Assembly (NCBI GenBank): GCA_039583345.1
Contig: JAZDSJ010000009.1
Location: forward strand, 112,799-176,798
Source: Tectiglobus diatomicola
GTDB taxonomy: Bacteria > Pseudomonadota > Alphaproteobacteria > Rhizobiales > Hyphomicrobiaceae
Direction: 5' to 3'
Length of the DNA: 64,000 nucleotides
The notes below the pieces were generated by a model that was not told the origin of the DNA, did not search any database, and saw only the letters and a list, made by a program, of their open reading frames with translations. Positions 35,851 to 46,129 of this stretch are shown here, piece after piece; within the stretch, counting starts at the first letter, position 1; every line of letters starts with the position of its first letter. A program made the translations under genes and the position numbers.

Positions 35851-36696
35851 TTATTGGGATTGATTACTAATGAGCTTAGTACTGCAACTGATCAATACGA
35901 CTCAGCACTTTGTGTTAACGGTAGGAGTTCATGTGCAGCATTACTCAGGAAAAATAAATAGAGTTATAATATATAATTTTTATTCAATGGTTGAAATTAT
36001 ACTAAATTAGAAAACTTGAAAAGATTACGGAACACTTGAATAACTTCAAAATTACTTTGATTATTCAAAGAATTATACTAGCTAGACAAGCTCGTTTCTT
36101 ATATAATTTTGGTTTTATTAAGATATCAATTGTAATGAGCATATCAGGCTCATCAAAGATGATTTCGTAAATGAAAATGGCTTTAATCATGGTATTGTCA
36201 AAGTCAACTATTAAAAAATCTTATGTTTTAAGCAAGCTTTGAGTTCTGTCATCGTGACAAAAAGGTACCACATCATCGAAAAAAAAATTAATCTTATTCA
36301 CGAAGCTCATAGTATTTTCCGAAGTTTTAATTACTATTATAAAAACATTAAAATGTGACAACCTATCACTTAACTCGTTGCGATAGGTAAAGGTTGATCT
36401 AAAAATATTTTAATATTTACATGAATGAAGATCTAATGAAGTATAACTCAAAATTTAAAGTTCTAATGCTCGGCAAAAACTTCAAACTTGAAATTTGGTG
36501 AGGCATGTGTCCGATCCAACTTCGTATAAGATATATAATTGCCATAAGTTACAAGCTATAACAAAAACGTTTACGTAAAATCTTGTTTAAAACTACTGGC
36601 TAAGATTTTAAATGTTTTTTAAGAGAAATACATAATGTTTTTTCTCTTTTATACCTTGTGTTAAAATTTAAAAAAAGTATGGTAACTTAACGCGTT
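35851..36696. other. AT-rich spacer, no gene seen
   Basis: About 850 bases with stops in all frames and no convincing hairpin. Nothing recognisable. Confidence 0.4.
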
Positions 36697-37443
36697 CTAT
36701 GAATAATTCGATGGAGAATAGATTAGTGTATCATTGAATACAATTTTTTCACTAATTTCTATTTCTCGAGTTTGAACCCTACACCGAAAAGCAAGAGGTT
36801 CGACACCTTTTTTTACGGAAATTGAGAATTCATTTGCATAATTTGGATCAATATCTCGGGCAAGCCCCATGCTTAGAGCATCGTTGCGCTGAACTACAAA
36901 TAGTATTACTGCTCTGTGTCCTCTTTGCACCATTTCTGCCAATTCACGAAGGTGTTTTGTGCCACGTTTAGTTGCAGAATCGGGAAATTCAGCAAGCCCT
37001 GGGCTACGCATTAAGTGTACATTTTTTACTTCAACGTAGCACAAACCTTTATTAACATCTTCTAGCAAAAAATCTATACGACTATTTTCTTTGCCATATT
37101 TTACTTCTCTACGAACCTTGGTGTACCCTTTTAAGGCTTGGATGCCAGCACAAGCAATGGCTTCGCCAATAATTTTATTAGGATTATTAGTATTTACACC
37201 AACTAAGGTTGACCCCTTAGTAAAACTATGTTCGACTAATTCCCAAGTGTAGCGAAATTTGCGTTTTACGTCATGATTTTCCGAAAGCCAAACAATCATG
37301 CCGGGTCCCGCTAAGCCTAACATAGATCCCGTGTTTGGACAGTAAACATCAACCTTCTGGCCACTATCTAGAATCACTTCTGCTATAAAGCGCTTTAAAC
37401 GCCTAATAAGGCGGCCACGAATTAGTGGAATTTTAAACTCCAT
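36697..37443 (-). CDS. sfsA: SfsA family protein (DNA/RNA nuclease)
   Basis: A 248-residue SfsA. RGRLIRRLKRFIAEVIL is the OB-like start. VDVYCPNTGSMLGLAGPG is the signature segment, and VRREVKYGKENSRIDFLLED with CYVEVKNVHL forms the PD-(D/E)XK-like nuclease core (Asp, Glu, Lys). SATKRGTKHLRELAEMVQRGHRAVILFVVQRND is also typical. SfsA was first described as a sugar fermentation stimulator, and the fold indicates a nuclease. It follows the unrecognised 220-residue gene by about 116 bases on the same strand. Confidence 0.93.
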   Translation of the reverse strand: MEFKIPLIRGRLIRRLKRFIAEVILDSGQKVDVYCPNTGSMLGLAGPGMIVWLSENHDVKRKFRYTWELVEHSFTKGSTLVGVNTNNPNKIIGEAIACAGIQALKGYTKVRREVKYGKENSRIDFLLEDVNKGLCYVEVKNVHLMRSPGLAEFPDSATKRGTKHLRELAEMVQRGHRAVILFVVQRNDALSMGLARDIDPNYANEFSISVKKGVEPLAFRCRVQTREIEISEKIVFNDTLIYSPSNYS

Positions 37444-37559
37444 GTCAGATTTTTACTCTTTAAAGTGTAGCCAAACTGGTATAACAATATGGCTTATCAT
37501 TTATTTCCTTTTGTATAAATTCACAGCATTCTGCACTCTCACGCATTTTACACAAGATC

Positions 37560-38222
37560 CTAAACATCTCCTCGTAAAGCATAAGGAATGTTATCTTCTG
37601 AGAAAAGATAAGTTTCGTCAGTTAGCTCTTGTTTGGACTTAGGCTTCATTAAGCTACTTACTGCGGCAGCATCCTTGAAAAGGTCAAAATTTTCATCCAA
37701 AAGATCTAGGAATCTTGCACATAGATCAAGAAGGACGCCGAGATTAACTCGCTCAGCAACAAGAAAGCTGTCATTCATTGAAATACGATCAAAAGATTTA
37801 AGGCAACCTGTATTAGATGGTATTACATTTCGACTTCTTAGATACAATAAGGGGTCAGAATCTTTAAGGAATGAATTTTGCTCTCTGTCCCAGATTTGAT
37901 CAATCGCATCAACAATAACAGCAGTACAACTCGAAAAAAGTCGTGTAAATTTAGTGACATGATTATTTATTTTAGATAACACATTAGCATAATTTTGCGC
38001 CAATTTAATGTGTCCTATTAAATGAAACTCTAATTTACGTGCTTCAGCGATGAAGGTTTTAAGACATATTAGATTAGAGGTGGAACCGCAACTCAACTGA
38101 TTATAGTTTTTGTAATAGCATAGAGACTTCAGATCTTCACCCAAAGCTAAAATGGAATCAAGATGCTCTGCAAGTAAATATATACGCTGATCTTTCGGTA
38201 TTCGGATATCATTTGCATTCAT
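37560..38222 (-). CDS. Unrecognised 220-residue helical protein upstream of sfsA
   Basis: No family recognised. It looks all-helical and soluble, with leucine-rich amphipathic stretches HLDSILALGEDLKSL (20-34), LKTFIAEARKLEFHLIGHIKLAQNYANVLSKINNHV (about 54-89) and VNLGVLLDLCARFLDLLDENFDLFKDAAAVSSL (about 161-193). There is no signal peptide or membrane segment. The C-terminus is acidic and polar. Six cysteines are scattered without a metal motif. It has the same direction as sfsA and may share its transcript. Length and an uninterrupted frame in AT-rich DNA favour a real gene. No function is proposed. Confidence 0.6.
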   Translation of the reverse strand: MNANDIRIPKDQRIYLLAEHLDSILALGEDLKSLCYYKNYNQLSCGSTSNLICLKTFIAEARKLEFHLIGHIKLAQNYANVLSKINNHVTKFTRLFSSCTAVIVDAIDQIWDREQNSFLKDSDPLLYLRSRNVIPSNTGCLKSFDRISMNDSFLVAERVNLGVLLDLCARFLDLLDENFDLFKDAAAVSSLMKPKSKQELTDETYLFSEDNIPYALRGDV

Positions 38223-39317
38223 GCAACCAACTCCTAGTGTAAAACCTATTGGAAAAGCACTCGATACTTACTGAAGAGCATACTTATCCTTTTCGAAGGC
38301 CTGCTCGTATTTACACAAATTAAGTTTTTGGATATCTACATACGATTCGCGTTATCTGCAATATAACATTCTTATTTTGATAACTATTCCCTATTTACGG
38401 TTATAATGTAAATCACTAACCAATAGTGCAACATATACCAACTGAGATTTTTAAAACTTAAAGGATACATGCTTATTGAGACAGCGTACACAACTGGTTA
38501 GGAACAATTAAAGTATTGTCGAAACATATTATTACTTTGATAATTAACAACTTTAGAAAGCAAGATTACTTCATTATTGATGTAGATTTGACATTATTTG
38601 TTGTTCATAATTAGCCTTCTTCAAATTTGACCCTTAAAGTAAGTTTCTAACTTTAGAGTTCTGTGTTTAAACTTCTTAAAAAACTTCAAACTAAACATTA
38701 AAGCAATTATGGTATACCTTTTTATTGATACATAAGCTTAATTTAACTCATGGATACTCTTATCAAAACATTAAGATGCTTTTTATGAGCGATGCAATTT
38801 CTATATGATCATACTGATATTTTTAGTTAAAACATGACTTTGCATAATAGATGATATTGGTTCGAACTTAAATTCACGTTAATTATAAGAATGAGAGGAT
38901 ACCTATACTATTAGGTATACATAATCATCTAATTGAGCGCCGCATTAAGTAGTTCATCCCTACAATTCTTTTTACTCTTAGCCTAATAATGCTCTTCCAA
39001 AATATTTCTTATTAATTCAAGTCTTAAATTTGCTACAAATGTAAACACATTATGCTTGTCGATAAATTACACCTAAACATTTGGTGCCTAATTTCGTTGG
39101 AATTAATTAATAGATTAATATTGTCAATATATAAAAAGGGTTGATAAATAAATGTAAGTTCTGAAGCCTTATACCAGAGTTACCTAACGAAAATTCAGCA
39201 TTGACAGTTATTTATATTGGAAAAATTTGTGATCCCGATATAAATCACTATGTCACTCAACAATGTCACTGCTTTTACGACGTCACCAAATAGATATGTA
39301 TATTAGGGAGAAAAATT
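38223..39317. other. Long AT-rich spacer upstream of gap
   Basis: About 1.1 kb with no gene seen. TTGACA at 39201-39206 may be the -35 box of gap, but no clear -10 is at the right distance. GGGAGA precedes the gap start. Confidence 0.4.
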
Positions 39318-40328
39318 ATGCCTGCTAAGGTTGCAATTTCTGGCTTTGGACGAATTGGTCGTAATATTCTGCGTGCTGCTATCGAGACCGAAAGGACAGA
39401 TCTTGAATTTGTTGCAATCAATGATTTAGCATCTAGTAAATGCAACGCGCATCTTTTTAGATATGATTCCATATATGGGCCTTTTCGAGGCGATGTCGTT
39501 ATGAAAGATGACAGAATTAACATTGGTCTTTCTAACTCAATCAAGGTTTTTGCAGAACGTGATCCCAAGCAGCTTCCATGGAAAGACATGGGAATCGATA
39601 TTGTTTTAGAATGTACCGGCGTTTTTACGAGTAAAGAAAAAGCTTTCTCGCACATAGAAGCGGGTGCCAAACGTGTGCTTGTATCAGCACCGACAATAGA
39701 AGCTGATCTGACTGTAGTTTATGGGGTTAATCATCATAAGCTATCGCCACACCACATTATCGTTTCTAATGCTTCTTGTACGACTAATTGTTTAGCCCCC
39801 GTTGCTAAAGTATTAAATGACTTATGCGGAATAAAATCCGGTTTTATGACCACTATTCATGCATACACAAGCGATCAGCATATACTAGACACAGCCCATA
39901 AGGATATTAGACGCGCTCGCGCTGCAGCTATGAGTATGATACCAACATCAACTGGAGCTGCAAAGGCCATTGATTTAGTATTACCTGAACTCTCTGGCAA
40001 ACTAGACGGTACTGCAGTTCGTGTTCCTACACCAAATGTATCCGTAATAGATCTTAAAATCTTACCTACTAGAGAAATATCTGTTGAGGAAATCAACCAA
40101 GCTTTTAAAAGCGCAGCAATCAATGACTTTCACGGTGTTTTATCAACGGTTTCAGAAGAGTTGGTCTCAATTGACTTCAACCGTTGCCCATATTCATCAA
40201 ATTTTGATTTAACACAAACCCAAGTTATAAATGGGGAACTAGTTCGGGTATTTTCGTGGTATGATAACGAATGGGGCTTCTCTAACCGAATGATAGATAC
40301 AGCTGCTGAGATGGCTAAATTACTTTAG
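39318..40328 (+). CDS. gap: Glyceraldehyde-3-phosphate dehydrogenase
   Basis: Oxidative phosphorylation of glyceraldehyde 3-phosphate with NAD(P). The nucleotide loop ISGFGRIGRN is at residues 7-16, the catalytic Cys154 is in SNASCTTNC, and the catalytic His181 is in TTIHAYTSDQ. AVRVPTPNVSVIDL and SWYDNEWGFSNRM complete the family pattern. At 336 residues it is full length. Residues after AINDLA (35-40) read SSK rather than the Asp of strictly NAD enzymes, so NADP use is possible. It has a good GGGAGA ribosome site and stands alone. Confidence 0.97.
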   Translation: MPAKVAISGFGRIGRNILRAAIETERTDLEFVAINDLASSKCNAHLFRYDSIYGPFRGDVVMKDDRINIGLSNSIKVFAERDPKQLPWKDMGIDIVLECTGVFTSKEKAFSHIEAGAKRVLVSAPTIEADLTVVYGVNHHKLSPHHIIVSNASCTTNCLAPVAKVLNDLCGIKSGFMTTIHAYTSDQHILDTAHKDIRRARAAAMSMIPTSTGAAKAIDLVLPELSGKLDGTAVRVPTPNVSVIDLKILPTREISVEEINQAFKSAAINDFHGVLSTVSEELVSIDFNRCPYSSNFDLTQTQVINGELVRVFSWYDNEWGFSNRMIDTAAEMAKLL

Positions 40329-40365
40329 TTTTATAAAACTTGTATTTATGCCCTAATGTTATGAA

Positions 40366-40406
40366 CTATCGGGCAGTTGGTGAATTAAGGCTTTACTGCC
40401 CGGTAG
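40366..40406. terminator. Twelve-base-pair hairpin between convergent gap and zapE
   Basis: The twelve bases at 40366-40377 (containing CGGGCAGT) pair with those at 40395-40406 (containing ACTGCCCG) with one wobble; the loop is 17 bases. It lies 38 bases after the gap stop and 138 before the zapE stop. No T run follows on either strand. It may block or stabilise both mRNAs. Confidence 0.5.
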
Positions 40407-40543
40407 AATCTGTGCCGTACATTTTAAGATACCCACTGCACAGTATCAAATGTTCGTATTAGTACTTACACTTTTTATCTTATGAGATCTCCAAATCAAT
40501 AATGAAGCCTACATTTAGTTGGAATGGATCATTTAATCTAGGA

Positions 40544-41659
40544 TTAACAGCACAATGGATCACGAATTTCTGCAATGTTTTTTTGAAATCTAGAATTTAA
40601 ATAAGTTTCACTACTCATTTCAATTAGTCTAGATACCGTACGCTTAAACAAATCAGATCCGTGCCCTAATGGGTAAATTTTACTCGGTTCTGCTTCAGAA
40701 GATGCGACAAAACGTATTTTATTGTCGTATAAAGTATCAATCAAATTAATAAAGCGACGTGCCTCGTTTCTACGGGCAGGTGTTAGTATGGGGATAGCAT
40801 CAATCATAATTGTATGAAAAGCTTGGGCTAATGCAATATAATCCGCCGAACCCAATGGGGTTGAGCACAACTCATTAAAATGAAACCTGGCCCCACCCTT
40901 AGCAGTTCTTTTAACTTCAATAAGACGCCCTTTAACTTCAATAAGACGTGATTTATTAGCAGCCCCATTAGTTAGTTCCACCCATAATGCGTCCATGTTT
41001 TTATTAGTATCGTCGTTAAGAGGCGAAAAATAGATACGACGGCCAGCTAGTTTTTCCATACGAAAATCCTTATCAATAGATAAATCTATGATATCCATTT
41101 TGCTAGTTATCAAATCTATGAATGGTAGAAAAAGTTGCCTATTTAAACCGTTTCTATAGAGTTCGTACGGATGAGAGTTAGAGGTCGTAACTACAATAAC
41201 ATCCTCCTTAAATAGAACCTTGAAAAGTCGACCTAAGATCATAGCATCTGCAATATCTGTAACATGAAACTCATCAAAACATAATAATTTAGCTTGCGTA
41301 CTAATCTGCTTGGCAACTCGCAAGATTGGGTCAGCTTCAATTGTTTTTCGTGCCTTACCGATGCGTTCATGCACATCAACCATGAACTCATGAAAATGAC
41401 TTCGGTGTTTATGCTTAAAACTAACAGACTCATAAAACATATCCATAAGCATTGTCTTTCCGCGGCCAACACTCCCATGAATATAAAGACCATTTGGAGC
41501 AGGTTTAGTCTGACCTAACAAATGCCTGATAGAGGTTTGTGATTTTAGCCAACTTTCAAGCTGTGTTGCCAGAGTATCCAGACGCTCTGCTGCTAATTTT
41601 TGAGCATTATCATGTTGTAGCTCCCCATTAGCCACTCGAACATTGTACAGTTTCAACAT
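40544..41659 (-). CDS. zapE: Cell division ATPase ZapE (AFG1-like)
   Basis: A 371-residue AAA-like ATPase. Walker A is GLYIHGSVGRGKTMLMDMFYE, followed by HRSHFHEFMVDVHERI. Walker B is LLCFDEFHVTDIADAMIL, the sensor region is VIVVTTSNSHPYELYRNGLNRQLFLPFI, and the C-terminus has IRFVASSEAEPSKIY. These match ZapE/AFG1, which aids late cell division in bacteria and quality control of respiratory proteins in mitochondria. Residues LIEVKGRLIEVK are near-repeats encoded by two 18-base identical stretches (40910-40927 and 40931-40948). The family has a similar two-strand pattern there. Confidence 0.94.
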   Translation of the reverse strand: MLKLYNVRVANGELQHDNAQKLAAERLDTLATQLESWLKSQTSIRHLLGQTKPAPNGLYIHGSVGRGKTMLMDMFYESVSFKHKHRSHFHEFMVDVHERIGKARKTIEADPILRVAKQISTQAKLLCFDEFHVTDIADAMILGRLFKVLFKEDVIVVTTSNSHPYELYRNGLNRQLFLPFIDLITSKMDIIDLSIDKDFRMEKLAGRRIYFSPLNDDTNKNMDALWVELTNGAANKSRLIEVKGRLIEVKRTAKGGARFHFNELCSTPLGSADYIALAQAFHTIMIDAIPILTPARRNEARRFINLIDTLYDNKIRFVASSEAEPSKIYPLGHGSDLFKRTVSRLIEMSSETYLNSRFQKNIAEIRDPLCC

Positions 41660-42405
41660 ATAAAAATCCTTATATCTTGATTAAACCGTTCACATCATGG
41701 TCTAACCCAATGACTGACATAGAGTTTTTAATGTTTACAAAGAAGTAAATAATGATAGGTACTTCCATCACTCTTTAACTCTTTTATGCCGCAATATAGC
41801 TGAAAATGATTACAGAGCCCGATCTATTCCCAAACTACAAATTTATTTTCTACTTTGGATATTATCTAAAATTCTAAAAACTTATTCTCTTCAAACTCAC
41901 CGGAATTTTTGGCTTTTAATTATAGCGGTAATGAAAGATTAAAAGTACTTCCTAAAGCTAATTACACTAAAAGTATGAATGCATGCACATAGTTATCTTA
42001 TAAACATAAAGCTAAATTCTCTTAACAAGAAACAGAGCCTAAATTAGAGATTAACGCTATAAAGATAAAGCTATCCTAAATTAATTAACCAGTAACTTCT
42101 AACATTTTGGTTGCCTACTATTTTGTTGCAGCTAAGTAGTGGATTTATAGACTTCAAGAAAGAGAAGGCCAAATCCTTAATAATTAATTTAAAATTGTTA
42201 TATGTTTCCTCTTATATAGGTAGATTAAATAATGTCCATAGAATACATACTAGCCATCGTAGTAAATAACTAGTATGGATTTCTGTGTTGAATTCTAACG
42301 TAGGAAACACAAAGCCTTAGTGTCTAAACGCTCATCTGAGAATAATTTAATTTATTATGGAAAAACGCATCGTATTCGCGTGAATTTTCTAAAAACTTAT
42401 TATAT
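41660..42405. other. AT-rich spacer, no gene seen
   Basis: About 750 bases between the zapE start and the 3' end of tRNA-Leu. Stops in all frames; nothing recognisable. Confidence 0.4.
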
Positions 42406-42492
42406 TGGTGCCCCAGGCCCGAATTGAACGGGCACTCAGTTGCCTGAACCAGATTTTGAATCTGGCGCGTCTACCAGTTCCGCCACTGGGGC
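42406..42492 (-). tRNA. tRNA-Leu (anticodon CAA)
   Basis: On the minus strand the acceptor arms are GCCCCAG and CTGGGGC. The anticodon stem CCAGA/TCTGG holds loop TTCAAAA (anticodon CAA). A long variable arm follows, as in leucine tRNAs. The T arm is GCCCG-TTCAATT-CGGGC, A is the discriminator, and CCA is encoded (complement of 42406-42408). It reads UUG codons. Confidence 0.96.
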
Positions 42493-42954
42493 ATTAAAGT
42501 AAAAAGATAATACAATAGGCCTGAAAAATTATGTATTGACTATAATCAAACCAATTGCAAGATGCAATTTAGTAACTACTAATATTTTTAAGCAATGAAG
42601 TTTTCTAAAGAATCGTCGAGTTAAATTTATTAATCATCTACTAAAGTCCTGAAGTGTTCTAAATCCTGACTTGATGAAATCTTAATGTAATTACCTAGAA
42701 GAATACAAGTTGCAATTATTTTGTATTATAATCTGGCGTAATTTTATATGCGAATACAAGCTCATAAAAAGTTCGAAAAACGAATGGCTTAAAATTTAAA
42801 GAGTAAAACTTCAAGTCAGTCTTTTAAACGATGAAGTATAATTAAAACAACATGCCGACTATGATGCTTTTACAAGCTTTTGGGATCTTGCAACTTACAA
42901 TTCAATAATAATGCTATTTAAACCTTGCAACTAGCGTCGTCATATATTTGGATG
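42493..42954. other. AT-rich spacer between tRNA-Leu and pheT
   Basis: About 460 bases; no coding frame and no clear terminator for pheT. The tRNA-Leu promoter must be here. Confidence 0.35.
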
Positions 42955-45390
42955 TCAATCGCGTATCTCTCCACCAGTTGCTCTTTCAACTGACTTAATT
43001 ACTCGTGAACACACAGCTTCGATTTCTAGATAAGTTAACGTTGTGTCTTTAGGTTGTATTATTATCTCTATCGCTATTGATTTTTTACTATTACTGAGAA
43101 CACCACCTTCAAAAACATCAAAAACATTTATGTCTCTAATAAGTGATCGATCACTTTTAGCTATAGCTTTTACGACATCGTTAGATGAGACAGACTTATC
43201 TAGGACAAATGAAAAATCACGCCTTATTGGTAGTAAATTAGTTGTAACCATAGGTAGTTTTGAACGAGTATTTCGTCTCTTAGAAGGAAGTGATGAAAGC
43301 GTAATTTCGAAGGCCATTGCAGGACCTTTAATATCTAGAAAGCGAAGTGTCGCCGGATGGATCTCTCCAAAATAACCGAGTGTGAGTTTTGGACCCATTT
43401 GAATAGCACCCGAGCGTCCAGGGTGAAACCATGCAGGCGTATCACAAGTTATTTGCGTGCGCGATATGTCGATGCCAATAGAAGATAAAACTGCGACAAA
43501 ATCTGCCTTCACGTCAAATATGTTCACTAAAGGTGCATTCCCACTCCAATGTCGACCACTACCTGCTAACTTTGCTGTATTGAAGCGTACACCGGAAGCC
43601 ATTAACGACTGTCCCTTGTCAGTGTTATCAAAGTATGTGTGGCCAAGCTCAAAAAGTGCAACATTTGGAAATCCGCGATTTATGTTCCTCTGAGCGGCTG
43701 TCAGGAGACCAGGCAATAAGCTTGGGCGCATTGATGCCAAATCAACTGATATGGGATTATCTAGCTCCAAGTCAGAACTACCCCCTCCAAAATGCATTGC
43801 CTGTTGGTAAGGTAAAAATGACCAAGTTATTGCTTCAACTAAACCACAAGATGCAAGGGCACGCCTTACTATACGTGACGTCTTTTGCTTAATCGTCAAT
43901 ACAGGCTTTACAACACCATGTTTCCTTGGCAAGGCTACCGATGGAACATAGTCAAGGCCAATAATGCGTATGATTTCTTCAACAAGATCGGCACTCCCAT
44001 GTAGATCGTTTCGCCATGATGGAACAAAAACCCTATATTCACCTCCCTTTCCATCTATCTTACAACCAACTTCCTGCAAAATCCTTCTACATTCTTCAGA
44101 GGGAACTTCCAATCCAGTTAACTTTTTGACGTAATAGGGATTAAAATTAATACTATGACACTTTATAGGTGGTTTACCTACAATTCTCTTTTTTGAGGGT
44201 TGGCCACCACAAAACTTTAAAATCATGTCAGTAGCTAGATCAAGTCCTCGTTCAACAAACCCAGGATCGACACCACGTTCAAAACGATAACGAGCATCAG
44301 AACTGATGCCTTTCTTACGACCGGACTCAGCAGTTATGACTGGGTCAAAATATGCACACTCAATAAAGACGTTGTTTGTCTCTTTTGTGCATTTAGACGC
44401 TTGCCCGCCTATAATTCCAGCATATGCTAGGATGCCGCTATTGTCTGTTATCGCACACATATTGTGATCGGAGGTATATAATTTACCGTCAAGAGCAAGT
44501 AGTTTTTCTCCCGCTTCTGTCATGCGGAGACATATACTATTTGAGATCTTATCGGCATCATAAACATGTAAGGGACGACCGCGGTCTATGCAAATGTAAT
44601 TTGTTATATCAACCAAAGCATTATGTGTATGCACACCTACTGCAAGTAATCGTTGACGCATCCACAGTGGCGAAAAACCATTCTTAACACCTTTCACGTA
44701 GCGGCCCGCAAATATCGGACAAGCGTCTTTGAATTCAGCTTCTAATTTTAGCTCGATATCAACGGGACATCCAAATAATCCTTCCACTTTGCCAAGTTTA
44801 GGCTCAGGTTTGAGCCTACCTGCGCCTGCTGCAGCAAGGTCGCGCGCAATGCCACGTACTCCGGTGCAATCCGGGCGATTAGGTGTCAAACCAATCTCAA
44901 TTACTGGATCGTTAAGTCCTTCGACATCAATGTAGCGTTGTCCAATTTTATCCAAGTGTTGATTAGATAGCTCGATAATTCCATCGTGATTACTTATGTG
45001 ATTTAATCGAAGTTCAGACGACGAAACTAACATGCCATTTGAGACCACACCTCTTACTGGCTTTCTTTGAAGTTTAATGCCTGTTTCAGGAATAAGCGTT
45101 CCTATAGGCGCAAAAACAGTCAGCAATCCTTCATAAGCATTTTCTGCACCACATATTATTTCAATCGCAGGTTTTCCGTGCTCGACTTCAACTTGACAAA
45201 TCCTAAGTTTATCAGCATTAGGGTGTTGCCTGGAAGAAACTATTCTCGCAACCTTAAATGCACCTAGTTCATCTGATAGATCAGTTATGCTCTCAACTTC
45301 AAGACCAATTTGGGATAGGATTTTAGATATTACATCAAGTGACAGTTCGGTCTCTAGATGATCTTTAAGCCAACTCAGTGTGAATTTCAT
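42955..45390 (-). CDS. pheT: Phenylalanine-tRNA ligase beta subunit
   Basis: Partner of PheS in the (alpha-beta)2 enzyme that charges tRNA-Phe. Domains in order: N-terminal MKFTLSWLKDHLETELS; tRNA-binding OB fold near 40-150 (VARIVSSRQHPNADKLRICQVE, ICGAENAYEGL); B3/B4 editing region; B5 domain around 405-475; a catalytic-like core (LDNPISVDLASMRPSLLPGLLTA); and the C-terminal anticodon-binding FDX-ACB domain from about 715 (PMVTTNLLPIRRDFSFVLDKSVS). At 811 residues it is full length. It is separated from pheS by an unrelated membrane-protein gene. Confidence 0.97.
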   Translation of the reverse strand: MKFTLSWLKDHLETELSLDVISKILSQIGLEVESITDLSDELGAFKVARIVSSRQHPNADKLRICQVEVEHGKPAIEIICGAENAYEGLLTVFAPIGTLIPETGIKLQRKPVRGVVSNGMLVSSSELRLNHISNHDGIIELSNQHLDKIGQRYIDVEGLNDPVIEIGLTPNRPDCTGVRGIARDLAAAGAGRLKPEPKLGKVEGLFGCPVDIELKLEAEFKDACPIFAGRYVKGVKNGFSPLWMRQRLLAVGVHTHNALVDITNYICIDRGRPLHVYDADKISNSICLRMTEAGEKLLALDGKLYTSDHNMCAITDNSGILAYAGIIGGQASKCTKETNNVFIECAYFDPVITAESGRKKGISSDARYRFERGVDPGFVERGLDLATDMILKFCGGQPSKKRIVGKPPIKCHSINFNPYYVKKLTGLEVPSEECRRILQEVGCKIDGKGGEYRVFVPSWRNDLHGSADLVEEIIRIIGLDYVPSVALPRKHGVVKPVLTIKQKTSRIVRRALASCGLVEAITWSFLPYQQAMHFGGGSSDLELDNPISVDLASMRPSLLPGLLTAAQRNINRGFPNVALFELGHTYFDNTDKGQSLMASGVRFNTAKLAGSGRHWSGNAPLVNIFDVKADFVAVLSSIGIDISRTQITCDTPAWFHPGRSGAIQMGPKLTLGYFGEIHPATLRFLDIKGPAMAFEITLSSLPSKRRNTRSKLPMVTTNLLPIRRDFSFVLDKSVSSNDVVKAIAKSDRSLIRDINVFDVFEGGVLSNSKKSIAIEIIIQPKDTTLTYLEIEAVCSRVIKSVERATGGEIRD

Positions 45391-45466
45391 AATTTATATC
45401 TTCTCAAAAAAGCCCTGTAAGTTTGTAGGAGAATGCTTAAGATCATTTCCAACCGGCATTTTAGAA

Positions 45467-46021
45467 TTACAACACGCGAGAGGATGAATGTTCTCGCTGG
45501 GTTTTTGACTGTGCCTGAGCGGCAAGTCTAATTTTACCGTAAATCCAAACAAAAGAGATGAGAATTTTAATAAGCGTTAATCCATAAAATAAACGAAAAA
45601 CAAAGGAATAAATCCAAAACCACACAGCTCCTTTGTTGATGTAGAGAACACCTATCCTAAGATCAAAGTGTTCCATCAGATCAAAGAAGCCACCACGAAA
45701 AACTAGATCAAGTGAGAATAATGCAATTCCGAAAGGTCCACCCTCTACTGGCTCTACTCCGTTTGAAAAAATTTTGCAGCCATCAGACTGCAGATGAATG
45801 CAACTGAAGGTGAAAAGAACGTAATAGAGAAGCATAGATGCAGCCATAAACCTGTAATAAGTTAGGGCCTTACGAAAAGAATTGCCGCTGAAAGAAAAAT
45901 CAACCCAACGATCTAGCTCTTCATGTTTGCCGTCATGGTAAAAAATGATGAATATGAGAGTCCCGATCATAAAGACAGAGAGGACAATAGCGGCAACAAC
46001 CGAAAGCTGCAGTTTCTCCAA
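45467..46021 (-). CDS. Unrecognised 184-residue membrane protein between pheS and pheT
   Basis: Predicted membrane helices at about 8-29 (VVAAIVLSVFMIGTLIFIIF), 55-76 (RFMAASMLLYYVLFTFSCIHL), a weaker one near 97-110 and a long C-terminal one at about 132-160 (WFWIYSFVFRLFYGLTLIKILISFVWIYG). The middle holds GGPFGIALFSLDLVFRGGFFDLMEHFDLRIG, a recognisable-looking block that I cannot assign. The C-tail is polar. It lies 108 bases after pheS and 76 before pheT in the same direction, so it is probably in the operon. I propose no function. Confidence 0.62.
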   Translation of the reverse strand: MEKLQLSVVAAIVLSVFMIGTLIFIIFYHDGKHEELDRWVDFSFSGNSFRKALTYYRFMAASMLLYYVLFTFSCIHLQSDGCKIFSNGVEPVEGGPFGIALFSLDLVFRGGFFDLMEHFDLRIGVLYINKGAVWFWIYSFVFRLFYGLTLIKILISFVWIYGKIRLAAQAQSKTQREHSSSRVL

Positions 46022-46129
46022 ATTGAGCCTCTTTATTTAAAATGAACTTTAAAAGTCAAGCGAGCAAAATGCCATAAGAAAAAATTTTGATAGTTCATGC
46101 TACTAATTTAACTTAGTTCTTGGATTAAA

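Noticed and set aside
40910..40948. Apparent 21-base tandem duplication in zapE
   Set aside because: The encoded LIEVKG-RLIEVK matches a two-strand LxVxGRxLxV pattern already present in the family, so it need not be a recent insertion.
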